Notes: generated from the sequence alone by a model not told the origin. A stretch of DNA of 64,000 nucleotides from Pseudomonas lijiangensis (GCF_018968705.1 NZ_CP076668.1:2429001-2493000), one strand, 5' to 3'. Counted from the stretch's first letter, positions 38,653 through 52,072 are shown. Numbers and translations: made by a program.

Positions 38653-39756
38653 ATGAATGGTTTTATCTGTCGCTGCCTGATCATTCTCGCCTGTACATGG
38701 AGCGGTTCGCTTCTGGCCGCTTCCGTCATTTTTCTCAGCCCGGGCTTTGCGGCCGATGGCTACTGGCAGAGTTATGCCCGTGTCATGCAATCGGCTGCCG
38801 AAGGCACCGACATGTCGCTCGAAGTGCTTTACACCGATCGCGATACCCGGAAGTTGCTGTCCATGGCTCGAGAAGCGCTGCAGGGCGCTGGTGAGCGTCC
38901 CGATTATCTGGTGTTCTCCAATGAGCTGAATGTGGCCCCTGAGGTGCTGCGTCTTTCCGAGGGCAGTGGCGTCAAGCTGCTGGCCGTCAACAACACATTG
39001 ACCGAGGATCAGATGCGGATTCTCGGTGATCTTCCCGCGCGATACCCCAATTTCCTCGGCAGTCTGGTCGGTAATGACGAGGAGGGCGGCTATCTGACGG
39101 CAAAACGGCTGATCAGCCAGTATCCCGGGCTCGCCGACGGTAAGCCCGTCGAGATGCTGGCATTTTCCGGCACCAACTCCACCCCGGTTTCCCTGGAGCG
39201 TGAGCGTGGTATGCGCCGTGCGCTTGCCGAGTTTCCGCAGGTTCATCTGCGCCAGATCGTGCTGGGTGGCTGGCGTCGGGACAGGGCGCAGGAGCAGGCT
39301 CGTGTACTGCTCAAGCGTTACCCGGATATTCGCCTGATCTGGTCTGCCAATGAGCAGATGGCTTTCGGTGCCATGGATGCGCTGCGCGAACGTGGTGGCG
39401 AACCGGGCAAGGACATCCTCTTCAGTGCGATCAACGGCACGAAGATTTCGTTGCAGGCACAGTTGAATGGTCATCTGAGCGTGGTGGCGACAGGGCATTT
39501 CACCATTGGCGGCTGGGCGATGCTTCTGTTGCATGACTATGAGATGGCTGACGTACAGACACGCAAGCGAATCGGCGACCGCTGCGTCCGCGTGCTGGAG
39601 CTGGTCGAGCGACATGATGCCAGGCGTTTTCTGGAGGCGGCCAAAGTCGAACGCTACTACCTGGACAAACAGGCATTCAGTCGTGAGCCGGTGGACGATA
39701 ATTCGCCGTTTGCCCTGAGAAACATGCTGCCGCTGGCTCATCCCGAGGCGAAATAA
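38653..39756 (+). CDS. Periplasmic sugar-type substrate-binding protein, orphan
   Basis: Periplasmic binding protein type 1 (ribose/LuxP-like), 367 residues from the ATG at 38653. A signal peptide is clear (hydrophobic core ILACTWSGSLLAA). The body begins SVIFLSPGFAADGYWQSYARVMQSAA and has the hinge elements LLAVNNTLTEDQ and IWSANEQMAFGAMDAL. No permease or ATPase gene adjoins it, so it may serve a signalling system rather than transport, as LuxP does; that is inference. Its 3' end overlaps the convergent DUF2970 gene by 19 bases. Confidence 0.9.
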   Translation: MNGFICRCLIILACTWSGSLLAASVIFLSPGFAADGYWQSYARVMQSAAEGTDMSLEVLYTDRDTRKLLSMAREALQGAGERPDYLVFSNELNVAPEVLRLSEGSGVKLLAVNNTLTEDQMRILGDLPARYPNFLGSLVGNDEEGGYLTAKRLISQYPGLADGKPVEMLAFSGTNSTPVSLERERGMRRALAEFPQVHLRQIVLGGWRRDRAQEQARVLLKRYPDIRLIWSANEQMAFGAMDALRERGGEPGKDILFSAINGTKISLQAQLNGHLSVVATGHFTIGGWAMLLLHDYEMADVQTRKRIGDRCVRVLELVERHDARRFLEAAKVERYYLDKQAFSREPVDDNSPFALRNMLPLAHPEAK

Positions 39757-39974
39757 AGCACCAGTTGCACGATGCCGAACAAGGTCAGGGCGAAGAAAAC
39801 GGTAAACAGCAGTCCCAGCAGCAGAAAGTGGGAGGGTTTGCCGTGGGTAAAGTCGCGCTGGCGATTCCTGTTGCTTTGCACGCCAAAGGCTGCAGCCATG
39901 ATGCTGTGCAGCATTTGCCAGAAGGTTGGCGGTTTGCCCTGGTCTTTTGGCGAGTCATCGGATGGATCGTCCAT
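39738..39974 (-). CDS. DUF2970 membrane protein
   Basis: Small protein of 78 residues. The ATG at 39974 is preceded by GAGGG six bases away, which decides this start over one at 39998. The DUF2970 pattern is visible: WQMLHSIMAAAFGVQSN, RQRDFTHG and a C-terminal transmembrane helix (about 54-76). The function is unknown. It precedes metH in the same direction but by more than 100 bases from the metH stop side, so linkage is loose. Confidence 0.85.
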   Translation of the reverse strand: MDDPSDDSPKDQGKPPTFWQMLHSIMAAAFGVQSNRNRQRDFTHGKPSHFLLLGLLFTVFFALTLFGIVQLVLYFASG

Positions 39975-40079
39975 AAGCCCTCGCTGACCGGCATTCAAGT
40001 GATCGGGTCACTTGCAGCATAGTCAATGCCGCCTTTCCATGAACGGCGATGCGTCCATGAAAAGGCGGCAGGCGACGGA

Positions 40080-43799
<3,720 letters not shown>

Positions 43800-43952
43800 G
43801 GGATTACCCTGGAAAGGTCGATACAGAAAGGTCGAGATAATACCAAACCGGAGCGCTTTTGGTGTTGGTGGCGGCTTTGCATGAAAATAGCTCATGTTGA
43901 AACCCGCTATACGCTGTAGAATTGCGCGTTTTTTCCTTTCAAGGCCCCGGAT

Positions 43953-46253
43953 ATGCCGTACCGCTTGCCAAGCCTCTTGTTGCTGTTGTGGTGCTGCGCT
44001 GTCCAGGCCCAGGGAGCGCCTGCATCACCTGTACCGAATATTTCCTATGTACGGGATATCCAGCCGATCCTGACCCAGAAGTGCGTGGCCTGCCACGCCT
44101 GCAATGACGCGCCTTGCCAGTTGAACCTGGGCAGCGGCGAAGGCATGAGTCGCGGGGCCAACAAGACGCCGGTCTATCAGGGCGAGCGCAGCGCTGCGAT
44201 GACGCCGACCCGGTTGTTCTACGACGCCAGCGGTACTGATGCGTGGCGGAGCAAGGATTTCTATTCGGTGCTCGATGCCCAGGGCAGCCAGGCTTCCCTG
44301 ATGGCACGCATGCTGGAGTTGGGCCACAGTGCGCCATTACCGCCCAACAGCAAGATCCCCGACGATATCGTGCTGGGCCTGAACCGGGAAAACCTCTGCC
44401 CGTTGCCGGGGGAGTTCCCGGCTTATGCCAAGGCGCATCCCACCGGTGGCATGCCGCTGGCAGTGGCCGGGCTGAGCGATGCCGAGTACCAGACCCTGCA
44501 ACGCTGGCTGGCTGCCGGTGCGCCGGTGGAGCAACAGCCCATCATGCCCAATGTCGCCGAAGCGGCTCAGATTGCCGAGTGGGAAGCCTTGCTCAATCGT
44601 CCGGGCTCCAGAGAAGCGCTGGTAGGCCGCTGGCTGTACGAGCACCTGTTTCTGGCACACGTCTATTTTGAAGGCGGCGATACCGGGCATTTCTTCCAGT
44701 GGGTTCGCTCGCGCACCCCGAGCGGTAAGCCTGTGGATCTGATTGCCACCCGGCGCCCCAACGACGATCCGGGCAATGACTTCTATTACCGGTTGATTCC
44801 CGTCCAGGGCGTGATCGTTCACAAGACCCATATCACCTATCCGATGAGCCCCCAGAAGCTCAAACGGGTCAAGGACCTGTTTTACGGCTCCAACTGGAGC
44901 GTGAATGCAATGCCGGGCTACGGCCCGGGGCATCGTGCCAATCCGTTTCTGACCTTCGAGGCGATTCCGGCGCAGGCGCGTTATCAGTTCATGCTCGATA
45001 ACGCCGAATACTTCGTACGCACCTTCATTCGCGGGCCGGTATGCCGCGGCCAGATTGCGACCGACGTGATCCGCGACCATTTCTGGGTGCTGTTCCAGGA
45101 GCCGGGGCATGATCGTTACATCACCGATGCCCAGTATCGTGGGCAGGCTACGCCTTTGCTGGCCATGCCGGGGCAGAACGATCAGGTCGGCAGTATTCTG
45201 AGTTTGTGGCTTTCCTACCGGGACCGCCGCAACGCCTATGAAGACCTGCGTCGTGACAGCTACGCCAGCATGACGCCACCGAGCTGGTCGACGCTGTGGG
45301 CCGGCAACGATAACTCGCTGCTGACGGTGTTCCGCCATTTCGACAGCGCTTCTGTGACCAAAGGACTGATTGGCGATGTGCCGCATTCGCTGTGGTTATT
45401 CGACTATCCGCTGCTGGAGCGCACCTATTATCAACTGGCGGTGAACTTCGACGTTTACGGCAACATTTCCCATCAGGCCCAGACCCGGCTCTATTTCGAC
45501 CTGATTCGCAATGGCGCAGAAATCAACTTCCTGCGCCTGATGCCGGCCGACAAGCGCGAGAAGATGCTGGGCGACCTGTATCAGGACTCCGGCAAGTTCA
45601 AGATGTGGCTGGACTACCAGCGTATTGATGACGATACGGCCAGCGGCCTGAAGCTCGATGGGCATCATCCTCGTCAGGACTTCGCACGGCAGTTGATTCA
45701 GCGCTCCGGCACGCTCAATGCTGCGCCGGACCCGATCAACCGCTGCCAGGGCGCCTATTGCTCACGGTCCGGCATCAGCCCGGTTTTTGCCCAGGCAGAG
45801 CAATCCCTCAGTCGACTGGTTTCACGGCCTGCTGCGGGCCTCAAGGTCATCGATCAGTTGCCCGAAGCGACCATGTTGCGCGTGGAGGACGCCAGCGGCA
45901 AACGCATGATGTACAGCATGCTGCGCAACCGTGCTCACAGCAACGTGGCCTTCCTGCTGGGCGAGTCGTATCGCTATCAACCGGGTCTGGACACCCTGAC
46001 CATTTACCCGGGCGTGCTCAGCAGCTATCCGAACTTCATGTTCAACATCCCGGCTGGTGAAGTGCCGGTTTTCGTCGATGCCATGCAACAGGTCAAGGAT
46101 CAGGCCGGGTTCGAGAAAATCGTGGAGCGCTGGGGCGTCAGGCGTACCCATCCGCTGTTCTGGACCTACTTCCATGACATCAATCGTTATATTCAGGAGA
46201 CCGAGCCGCGAGAGGGCGGTGTGCTGGATATGAACCGCTACGAAAACCTCTAG
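43953..46253 (+). CDS. cti: Periplasmic fatty acid cis/trans isomerase
   Basis: Heme-containing isomerase of 766 residues that turns cis- into trans-unsaturated fatty acids in membrane lipids under solvent or heat stress. An N-terminal signal peptide ([18 protein letters not shown]) directs it to the periplasm. The cytochrome c-type heme motif CVACH is at about 46-50 and continues ACNDAPCQ. Full length for Pseudomonas Cti. It is divergent from metH and followed by two hairpins. Confidence 0.96.
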   Translation: MPYRLPSLLLLLWCCAVQAQGAPASPVPNISYVRDIQPILTQKCVACHACNDAPCQLNLGSGEGMSRGANKTPVYQGERSAAMTPTRLFYDASGTDAWRSKDFYSVLDAQGSQASLMARMLELGHSAPLPPNSKIPDDIVLGLNRENLCPLPGEFPAYAKAHPTGGMPLAVAGLSDAEYQTLQRWLAAGAPVEQQPIMPNVAEAAQIAEWEALLNRPGSREALVGRWLYEHLFLAHVYFEGGDTGHFFQWVRSRTPSGKPVDLIATRRPNDDPGNDFYYRLIPVQGVIVHKTHITYPMSPQKLKRVKDLFYGSNWSVNAMPGYGPGHRANPFLTFEAIPAQARYQFMLDNAEYFVRTFIRGPVCRGQIATDVIRDHFWVLFQEPGHDRYITDAQYRGQATPLLAMPGQNDQVGSILSLWLSYRDRRNAYEDLRRDSYASMTPPSWSTLWAGNDNSLLTVFRHFDSASVTKGLIGDVPHSLWLFDYPLLERTYYQLAVNFDVYGNISHQAQTRLYFDLIRNGAEINFLRLMPADKREKMLGDLYQDSGKFKMWLDYQRIDDDTASGLKLDGHHPRQDFARQLIQRSGTLNAAPDPINRCQGAYCSRSGISPVFAQAEQSLSRLVSRPAAGLKVIDQLPEATMLRVEDASGKRMMYSMLRNRAHSNVAFLLGESYRYQPGLDTLTIYPGVLSSYPNFMFNIPAGEVPVFVDAMQQVKDQAGFEKIVERWGVRRTHPLFWTYFHDINRYIQETEPREGGVLDMNRYENL

Positions 46254-46260
46254 AAGTCGA

Positions 46261-46314
46261 CGCAGGCCACGTAGGTCGTGGCCTGCGGCCACTACTGTTT
46301 CCTGAACGAAACAG
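46261..46314. terminator. Tandem hairpins after cti
   Basis: First hairpin: CGCAGGCCACG (46261-46271) and CGTGGCCTGCG (46277-46287), perfect 11-bp arms with a 5-base loop. Second hairpin: CTGTTTC (46295-46301) and GAAACAG (46308-46314), followed within 20 bases by a T-run at 46327-46332. Together they are a probable terminator for cti. Confidence 0.75.
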
Positions 46315-46420
46315 GATTTTCCTGATCTTTTTTGTCATCTCACTGTCCGACCCCATGCGCGTCCGGCTCACTTCGAGTGTCGGGCTTGGTTGAAAAGGCA
46401 GGTGACAAGAGGTTTTGTGG

Positions 46421-47443
46421 ATGTTGATTTCGGTTCAGGCTTTACGGGCTTTCGCCGCGTGGGTTGTTGTGTGTCATCACTTCATGCAGATTTTTTTCGA
46501 TTTCAAGGCCAGCGGTCCCGTTGGCGAATTCTTTGTTTCAAAGGGCGCAGTGGGCGTCGATATCTTCTTTGTCATCAGCGGGCTGGTGATCTACCTCTCG
46601 ACCCATAACAGCGACATGCCCGCCGGGCGTTTCATCCTGCACCGTCTGATCCGTATCGTTCCTGCCTACTGGCTGTACACCGCCGCCATGGGGCTGTTGC
46701 TGCTGGTTGCGGCTCCCTGGCTGCCTCATCAGGTGATCGGCTGGCAGAACTTCCTGCTGTCGCTGTTCTTCATTCCTTCGGAAAACCCCGGCGGTTACGG
46801 CCTGTATCCCACGCTGAATGTCGGCTGGACCCTGAACTACGAGATGCTGTTCTACGTGCTGTTCTCCATGGTGTTTCTGTTCGAGCAGCGCCATCGGCCC
46901 TTGATCATCGCGGCAGCACTCTTTGCCGTGACCGAGATTCTGGCTCGCAGCGGCCTGATCAGCCGGTTCTACGGTAACGACATTGTCTACGAGTTCCTGT
47001 TGGGGATCGGTATCGGCATGCTCTATCGCCGTGGCTGGATCAAGGAAGGGTTATGGATGCCATTGGCGGGGATAGTGGCTGCCATGCTGGTGATTCATCA
47101 TCTGACCAACGAGCAGCGCCTGCTGAACTGGGGGCTGCCAAGCGCACTGATCGTGTTCTGCGCCATCTCGCTTGAACCCTACCTGCGCGGCAGCCGTTTG
47201 CTCAAGACCATGGGCGATTGTTCCTATTCGGTCTATCTGCTGCATGTGCTGGTGCTTTACGGCGGCCTGCTCATGGCCCAGCGCTTTGCCTTGAACCCGT
47301 ATCTGGTCTTTGCCTTCTGCGTGCCGATCATAGCCATCGGAGCATGGTGCAGTTACGAGTGGATCGAGAAGGGCTTGTATCAGCGGATGCGTCGCAGCCT
47401 GGATGCTCGTCAGGAAGGAAGAGGCGCCGCTGCGCTTTCCTGA
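46421..47443 (+). CDS. Acyltransferase 3 family membrane protein
   Basis: Integral membrane O-acyltransferase of 340 residues with about ten hydrophobic segments. The ATG at 46421 has AGAGG eight bases upstream. It begins LISVQALRAFAAWVVVCHHF, in which the Arg and the His pair match the family's active residues, followed by GVDIFFVISGLVIYLS. Such proteins add acetyl or other acyl groups to surface sugars or lipids. The target is unknown and no polysaccharide genes adjoin it. Confidence 0.93.
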   Translation: MLISVQALRAFAAWVVVCHHFMQIFFDFKASGPVGEFFVSKGAVGVDIFFVISGLVIYLSTHNSDMPAGRFILHRLIRIVPAYWLYTAAMGLLLLVAAPWLPHQVIGWQNFLLSLFFIPSENPGGYGLYPTLNVGWTLNYEMLFYVLFSMVFLFEQRHRPLIIAAALFAVTEILARSGLISRFYGNDIVYEFLLGIGIGMLYRRGWIKEGLWMPLAGIVAAMLVIHHLTNEQRLLNWGLPSALIVFCAISLEPYLRGSRLLKTMGDCSYSVYLLHVLVLYGGLLMAQRFALNPYLVFAFCVPIIAIGAWCSYEWIEKGLYQRMRRSLDARQEGRGAAALS

Positions 47444-47512
47444 CAAAAATACTAGGACTTTGTATGCGCATCCGATTGGCGTAAACTGCCGGCAAGTCTG
47501 CGAGGAACGTTC

Positions 47513-48106
47513 ATGACCGCTATCACTATTACCGATGCTGCCCACGATTATCTGGCCGATCTGCTGGAAAAGCAGAACACTCCAGGTATCGGCATCCGCG
47601 TGTTTATCACCCAGCCTGGCACTCAGTACGCTGAAACCTGCATTGCCTACTGCAAGCCGGGCGAAGAAAAACCTGAAGACAAGGCCATTGGCCTCAAGAG
47701 CTTCACGGCCTGGATCGATGGTTTCAGCGAAGCCTTTCTGGATGACGCCGTGGTCGATTACGCCACTGATCGCATGGGTGGCCAGTTGACCATCAAGGCA
47801 CCAAACGCCAAGGTGCCGATGGTCAATGCCGACAGCCCGATCAACGAGCGCATCAACTACTACCTGCAAACCGAGATCAACCCGGGGCTCGCCAGCCACG
47901 GCGGTCAGGTGACCCTGATCGACGTGATCGAGGAAGAAGAGCGCAATATCGCCGTCCTGCAGTTCGGCGGTGGTTGCCAGGGTTGCGGTCAGGCCGATGT
48001 CACCTTGAAGGAAGGTATCGAGCGTACCTTGCTGGAGCGTATTCCTGAGCTGTCGGGTGTGCGTGATGTAACTGACCATACCCAGAAAGAAAACGCTTAT
48101 TACTGA
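47513..48106 (+). CDS. nfuA: Iron-sulfur cluster carrier NfuA
   Basis: Fe-S carrier of 197 residues that delivers 4Fe-4S clusters under oxidative stress or iron limitation. The N-terminal part is a degenerate A-type domain (about 1-95) without the full cysteine set. The C-terminal Nfu domain holds the cluster-binding motif [10 protein letters not shown], with its CxxC pair at about residues 155-158. Full length and typical for gamma-proteobacteria. Confidence 0.96.
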   Translation: MTAITITDAAHDYLADLLEKQNTPGIGIRVFITQPGTQYAETCIAYCKPGEEKPEDKAIGLKSFTAWIDGFSEAFLDDAVVDYATDRMGGQLTIKAPNAKVPMVNADSPINERINYYLQTEINPGLASHGGQVTLIDVIEEEERNIAVLQFGGGCQGCGQADVTLKEGIERTLLERIPELSGVRDVTDHTQKENAYY

Positions 48107-48115
48107 GTGGTTTTC

Positions 48116-48169
48116 TTCGCGAATGAATTCGCTCCCACCCCCCCCTGTGGGGGCGAATTTATTCGCGAA
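48116..48169. repeat. Short palindromic repeat, copy A4
   Basis: TTCGCGAATGAATTCGCTCC begins at 48116 and pairs with GGCGAATTTATTCGCGAA ending at 48169. The arms extend through CCCAC/GTGGG and enclose a run of C. It lies between convergent nfuA and cobM. Confidence 0.88.
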
Positions 48170-48174
48170 CATCA

Positions 48175-48921
48175 TCAAGGCCTGAACAAATGTGCATGCC
48201 CGGCGCGATACAGCGATGACTCGCCAAACGTATCGTCAGCCAGTACACGCCCGACCAGAATCAGCGCCGTACGCTTGAATCCCTTCTCCAGCACCTTGTC
48301 GTGAATGTCGGCCAGGGTGCCCAACACCCAGTCCTGATCCGGCCAGCTTGCGCGATGGACCACGGCTGTCGGGCAGTCCGCCCCGTAATGCGGTGTCAGT
48401 TCTTCCACGATTTTCTGCAGATTGTTGACCCCCAGGTGAATGGCCATGGTGGCCCGATGCTGGGCCAGGCTTGCCAGTTCTTCGCCTGCCGGCATCGACG
48501 TCTTGTCGGCGTAACGGGTCAGGATCACGCTCTGGGAAATGTCCGGCAACGTCAGTTCGGTACCCAGCAAGGCGGCGCAGGCAGCCGTGGCCGTTACACC
48601 GGGAATGATTTCAAAGGGAATGCCCAGCTCACGCAGGCGACGAATCTGTTCGCCAATCGCGCCATACAGGCTCGGGTCGCCTGAGTGCACCCTGGCTACA
48701 TCCCGGCCCTGTTCATGAGCAGATTTCATCAGGGAGATGATCTGTTCCAGATGCAGCTCGGCACTGTTGACCACCTGAACGGCATGATTGCCATCCAGTA
48801 CGGCCACCGGCACCAGTGAACCGGCATAAATGATGACCGGGCAGTAATGGATCAGTCGCTGCCCCTTGACGGTGATCAGGTCCGGATCGCCAGGGCCTGC
48901 GCCGATGAAAAAGACGGTCAA
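48175..48921 (-). CDS. cobM: Precorrin-4 C11-methyltransferase
   Basis: SAM-dependent corrin-ring methyltransferase, 248 residues. The likely start is TTG at 48921 with AGGAG nine bases upstream, giving TVFFIGAGPGDPDLITVKG; another TTG lies six codons earlier. Motifs: the GAGPGDPDL glycine loop, RVHSGDPSLYGAIGEQ near residue 80 and PGVTATAACAALLG near 108. It methylates C-11 of precorrin-4 in the aerobic pathway. Last gene of the riboswitch-controlled minus-strand unit; the upstream cobE stop lies 14 bases away. Confidence 0.94.
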   Translation of the reverse strand: MTVFFIGAGPGDPDLITVKGQRLIHYCPVIIYAGSLVPVAVLDGNHAVQVVNSAELHLEQIISLMKSAHEQGRDVARVHSGDPSLYGAIGEQIRRLRELGIPFEIIPGVTATAACAALLGTELTLPDISQSVILTRYADKTSMPAGEELASLAQHRATMAIHLGVNNLQKIVEELTPHYGADCPTAVVHRASWPDQDWVLGTLADIHDKVLEKGFKRTALILVGRVLADDTFGESSLYRAGHAHLFRP

Positions 48922-48935
48922 TGAAATCTCCTGAA

Positions 48936-49397
48936 TCAAACGGTATTAATGAGCCGCGTATTATCGACACGGCTCGCCAAGGCAAAGGTTGCCCGGGCGT
49001 TCTTCTGGCGTGCGATCACCAGTGTTGCCGGGCTTTTGCCCAATTGGCTGGCCAGTGCCAGCGCTGCGCTTTCGGCAACCCCGTGGCAGCCCGTGTGCTG
49101 GAAGGCCGTTGGCGAGCGGTGGGTCAGTTGCGGTTCGTATTCTGCCATTTGCGACGCGCTGAAGAAGATCAGCGGCACGGACAGTTGTTCGGCCAATTCC
49201 AGCAAGCCCGGTTCGTCCTGCTTGAGGTCGATGGAGGCGAGGGCAGTGATGGCGCCGATTTCCAGGCCATGGGCTTTCAGGCTGCTTTCGATGAGCTCCA
49301 GCAGGCTCGCGGCCGGGCAGCCGCGCTGGCAACCCAGGCCTGCCACAAGGGCAGGGCCGGATTGCCCGGTGCCGTGATCAGGCGTGCAGGTCGGCAT
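48936..49397 (-). CDS. cobE: Cobalamin biosynthesis protein CobE-like
   Basis: Protein of 153 residues resembling CobE and the C-terminal domain of CbiG. The core reads ALVAGLGCQRGCPAASLLELIE, then IGAITALASIDLKQDEPGLLEL and GCHGVAESAALAL. CobE is tied to the aerobic pathway, but its exact reaction is not settled. The gene starts 20 bases before the cbtA stop and precedes cobM, so the three are one unit. An alternative name in other genomes is CbiG C-terminal domain protein. Confidence 0.85.
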   Translation of the reverse strand: MPTCTPDHGTGQSGPALVAGLGCQRGCPAASLLELIESSLKAHGLEIGAITALASIDLKQDEPGLLELAEQLSVPLIFFSASQMAEYEPQLTHRSPTAFQHTGCHGVAESAALALASQLGKSPATLVIARQKNARATFALASRVDNTRLINTV

Positions 49398-50082
49398 TGC
49401 TGCGACGGAACAGCCAGGCGCTGATCAGGCCCAGAGCGACCCAGAACAACGCATTGGTCAGCAGCGAAGCCAGGATGAACTGCGATTCCAGCGCTTCGGG
49501 AGCCAGGCTCTCATGAGTCAATGGCTGTGGCGCGCCAATCAGATGCGGCACAACCACAATGGCCGCGCCCAGCACCTTGAGCAGCCCGTTCTGGCCGAAG
49601 GCGATCAAGGCCAGACCGGCAGCCGTGGAGGCCGCCGTTCCGATCCACCAGTACTGGCGCAGGTTCAGGTCGGCAGCCGCAGTACCCGGCAGTTCAGGCG
49701 GCAGGCCCAGTGTCGGCGCCAGGACGAAGACCGCAAAACCGGCCAGCCCCCATAATGCGCCCTGAGAGGTGCGGCCCGGTGCGCGCAGCGTGTAGAGCGC
49801 CACCAGCATCAAGGCAAAACCCACCGCGACCACCAGATTGCCGCCGGTCGTGGAGAGAATGCGCTGCCAGCCGTCTTCCGGCTCCCAGGCTTCTTCGTCG
49901 TGGCTGTGCCCTGCGGCGGAAGCATCGGCGTGGTCATGTTCATGCACGTGCTCGGCGGGTGCCTTTTCGAAGGTTTCGGCCTGAAGAATCAGGGGCGAGA
50001 CCCAGAAGCTTTGCAGCAGGGTCAGCAGCAATGCCGCTAGCAGACCGCTGAAACCTGCCGTCTGAATGATTCGCTTGAACAT
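49378..50082 (-). CDS. cbtA: Cobalt transporter subunit CbtA
   Basis: Inner-membrane protein of 234 residues with about five to six hydrophobic helices, from the ATG at 50082. Between the first and second helices lies a histidine- and acid-rich stretch (EHVHEHDHADASAAGHSHDEE is close to 20 residues, about positions 40-60) that probably binds cobalt. CbtA with CbtB is a predicted cobalt uptake system found under B12 riboswitches. It follows cbtB by 11 bases and overlaps cobE. Confidence 0.92.
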   Translation of the reverse strand: MFKRIIQTAGFSGLLAALLLTLLQSFWVSPLILQAETFEKAPAEHVHEHDHADASAAGHSHDEEAWEPEDGWQRILSTTGGNLVVAVGFALMLVALYTLRAPGRTSQGALWGLAGFAVFVLAPTLGLPPELPGTAAADLNLRQYWWIGTAASTAAGLALIAFGQNGLLKVLGAAIVVVPHLIGAPQPLTHESLAPEALESQFILASLLTNALFWVALGLISAWLFRRSNADLHA

Positions 50083-50093
50083 GGCGTCAGGTC

Positions 50094-50279
50094 TCAATGG
50101 CAAGGGAAGGCGGCGCTGTGGCGGGTGTCGTGAGCAGCGTTGTGAACGGCGGCGATGTGCGAGAAACCGGCGAAGTACACCAGGCAGGCGCCAAGAATCG
50201 CAGCGCTGATGGCGGCTGTCAGGCGCTGGGCCTGGGTGGACGTGGTGGTGTTCGACTGGCTGCTGCTGATGGTGGACAT
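50094..50279 (-). CDS. cbtB: Cobalt transporter subunit CbtB
   Basis: Small membrane protein of 61 residues with one helix (about 20-40; AAISAAILGACLVYFAGF) and a C-terminal tail with His residues in HNAAHDTRH and the final CH, a likely metal site. It is the first gene of the minus-strand cobalamin unit and lies about 110 bases from the end of its riboswitch. Confidence 0.92.
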   Translation of the reverse strand: MSTISSSQSNTTTSTQAQRLTAAISAAILGACLVYFAGFSHIAAVHNAAHDTRHSAAFPCH

Positions 50280-50387
50280 GGCGCTTCCCTCTGGTTTCGA
50301 CAGGCAGGCATGCGCACAGGAACCTGCTGACGGACGTCAGAAGGCTTCAACTGCGCCCGCCCACCGCGGGTGTGTCATTGAGTCAGT

Positions 50388-50560
50388 ATCGGGCCGGTCT
50401 CCGGGCTCGCGAGGGGTGTCGATATTGTGCCTCGACGCCTTCAGGATCACCTTCCCATGCCGTGGCACAGTGGTTCTGATCCTCTCTCGCTTACCGTTGC
50501 GGGGGCAGCACCGGACTGACTCATGGACAAATGAGCGCACCGGTTTCCCGTTTCACCCCG
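50388..50560 (-). promoter_or_regulatory. Cobalamin riboswitch upstream of cbtB
   Basis: Read on the minus strand, the conserved parts of an adenosylcobalamin riboswitch occur in order: GGTGAAACGGGAA (complement near 50545-50557), the B12 box GTGCTGCCCCCGCAACGGTAA (complement of about 50491-50511), CCACTG, GGGAAGGTG, and the closing GCCCGGAGACCGGCC (complement of 50391-50406). It should switch off cbtB-cbtA-cobE-cobM when cobalamin is plentiful. The outer limits are approximate. Confidence 0.93.
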
Positions 50561-50659
50561 TGAGGGGCACCCGTAACAAGTCGTGTAGGAGAGCATGGCG
50601 GCCCGTGAACGTCAATCTGAACGATTGACCTGCCTTCGACCTCTGCGTAGCCTTGCGCA

Positions 50660-50835
50660 CTTGAGGTTCTCGACCTTGTGCAAAAGGTCGGGCTAAGACG
50701 GGAATGCGGTCCAAGCCGCAGCTGCCCCCGCAACTGTAAACGGTGATTTCATTGCATGGCCACTGCGCGAGCGGGAAGGCGCGATGAATGCCTGTCCTGC
50801 CGACACGCCGCCGTAAGCCAGGAGACCTGCCTCGA
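50660..50835 (+). promoter_or_regulatory. Cobalamin riboswitch upstream of cobW
   Basis: Plus-strand adenosylcobalamin riboswitch: GAGGTTCTCGACC, AAGACGGGAATGCGGT, the B12 box GCTGCCCCCGCAACTGTAA (about 50720-50738), GGCCACTG (50758-50765), GGGAAGGC (50773-50780) and the closing GCCAGGAGACCTGCC (50817-50831). It precedes cobW by about 120 bases and should control cobW-cobN-chlI/D. It is back to back with the riboswitch on the other strand; the roughly 100 bases between them must hold both promoters. Confidence 0.94.
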
Positions 50836-50956
50836 ACCGGGCCACAGGCCCACGAATTCTCACTACAACCGGGCGGGGTGATCCGGTGGCGAATCGATCC
50901 GTGCGCAGCGCACGGTTCTCGTCCTGCTTGCCCGCCGTATTGCCAAAGGGCATCCG

Positions 50957-52069
50957 ATGAAAACACTGGCCAAACTTCCCGTCACCATCGTTACCGGCTT
51001 CCTGGGCTCGGGCAAGACCACCCTGTTGCGGCACATGCTCGATAACGCCGAAGGGCGTCGCATCGCAGTGATCGTCAATGAGTTCGGCGAGCTGGGAATC
51101 GACGGCGAAATCCTCAAGCAGTGCACCATCGGCTGTACCGAAGAAGAAGCCAACGGTCGCGTCTATGAGCTGGCCAACGGCTGCCTGTGCTGCACGGTGC
51201 AGGAAGAGTTCTTCCCGGTGATGCGTGAACTGGTGGCGCGTCGCGCTGATCTGGACCATATCCTCATTGAAACCTCGGGCCTGGCACTGCCGAAACCTCT
51301 GGTCCAGGCGTTCCAGTGGCCGGAAATCCGCAATGCCTGCACCGTCGATGCCGTTATCACGGTGGTAGACAGCCCGGCCGTTGCAGCCGGTACTTTTGCC
51401 GCCTTCCCGGATCAGGTGGATGCCCAGCGCAAACTCGATCCGAACCTGGACCACGAATCCCCGCTGCATGAACTGTTCGCTGACCAGTTGGCCAGTGCCG
51501 ATCTGGTGATTCTGAACAAGGCCGACATGATCGACGCCGAAGGTCTGGCTGCTGTACGCGCCGAAGTCGCCGAAGAGCTGCCGCCCGCGGTCAAGGTCAT
51601 CGAGGCCAGCAATGGTCGTCTGCCAATCAATGTACTGCTGGGCGTGGGGGCCGAGTCGGAGCTGCATATCGACGGTCGCAAGACTCACCATGACCATCAC
51701 GACGATGAGGATCATGACGACCACGATCATGATGTTTTTGATTCGATCTCTATCAAGCTGCCCCCAGCCGAAGAGGCTTTTCTCATGAACGTGCTGAACC
51801 GTATGGTGGTCCAGCACGGTATCCTGCGGGTCAAGGGTTTTGCCGCCATCCCCGGTAAACCGATGCGTCTCTTGATTCAGGGTGTAGGGACCCGTTTCGA
51901 CAAGCACTTTGATCGTGCATGGAAGGCTGATGAAGAACGTGCCACCCACTTGGTATTGATCGGCCAGGAGCTGGATGCTGTAGCGTTGGAAAAACAACTC
52001 TACGATGAGCTAGAGCGTGAAGTTTATGTTGCTCTGGAAGCGAAGCTCAATGCTGCGACTGCCGGCTGA
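50957..52069 (+). CDS. cobW: CobW-family GTPase of cobalamin synthesis
   Basis: G3E-family GTPase and metallochaperone, 370 residues. Walker A is GFLGSGKTTLLRHML (about 15-29), the metal motif GCLCC lies near residue 75 (NGCLCCTVQEEF), and the guanine specificity motif is NKAD near 190. A His/Asp-rich stretch (HHDHHDDEDHDDHDHD, about 238-254) is a probable metal reservoir. It is thought to deliver Co2+ to the CobNST-type chelatase; cobN follows after 3 bases. Confidence 0.95.
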   Translation: MKTLAKLPVTIVTGFLGSGKTTLLRHMLDNAEGRRIAVIVNEFGELGIDGEILKQCTIGCTEEEANGRVYELANGCLCCTVQEEFFPVMRELVARRADLDHILIETSGLALPKPLVQAFQWPEIRNACTVDAVITVVDSPAVAAGTFAAFPDQVDAQRKLDPNLDHESPLHELFADQLASADLVILNKADMIDAEGLAAVRAEVAEELPPAVKVIEASNGRLPINVLLGVGAESELHIDGRKTHHDHHDDEDHDDHDHDVFDSISIKLPPAEEAFLMNVLNRMVVQHGILRVKGFAAIPGKPMRLLIQGVGTRFDKHFDRAWKADEERATHLVLIGQELDAVALEKQLYDELEREVYVALEAKLNAATAG

Positions 52070-52072
52070 TTC

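Noticed and set aside
43800..43952. Possible cobalamin riboswitch upstream of metH
   Set aside because: The 153-base gap to cti has no B12 box and is too short for the full aptamer plus two promoters.
51661..51740. Tandem CAT/GAC repeat in cobW as a microsatellite
   Set aside because: It encodes the His/Asp metal-binding stretch usual for CobW proteins.
50693..51997. 434-codon minus-strand frame opposite cobW
   Set aside because: It is antisense to cobW and runs through a riboswitch; no motif supports it.
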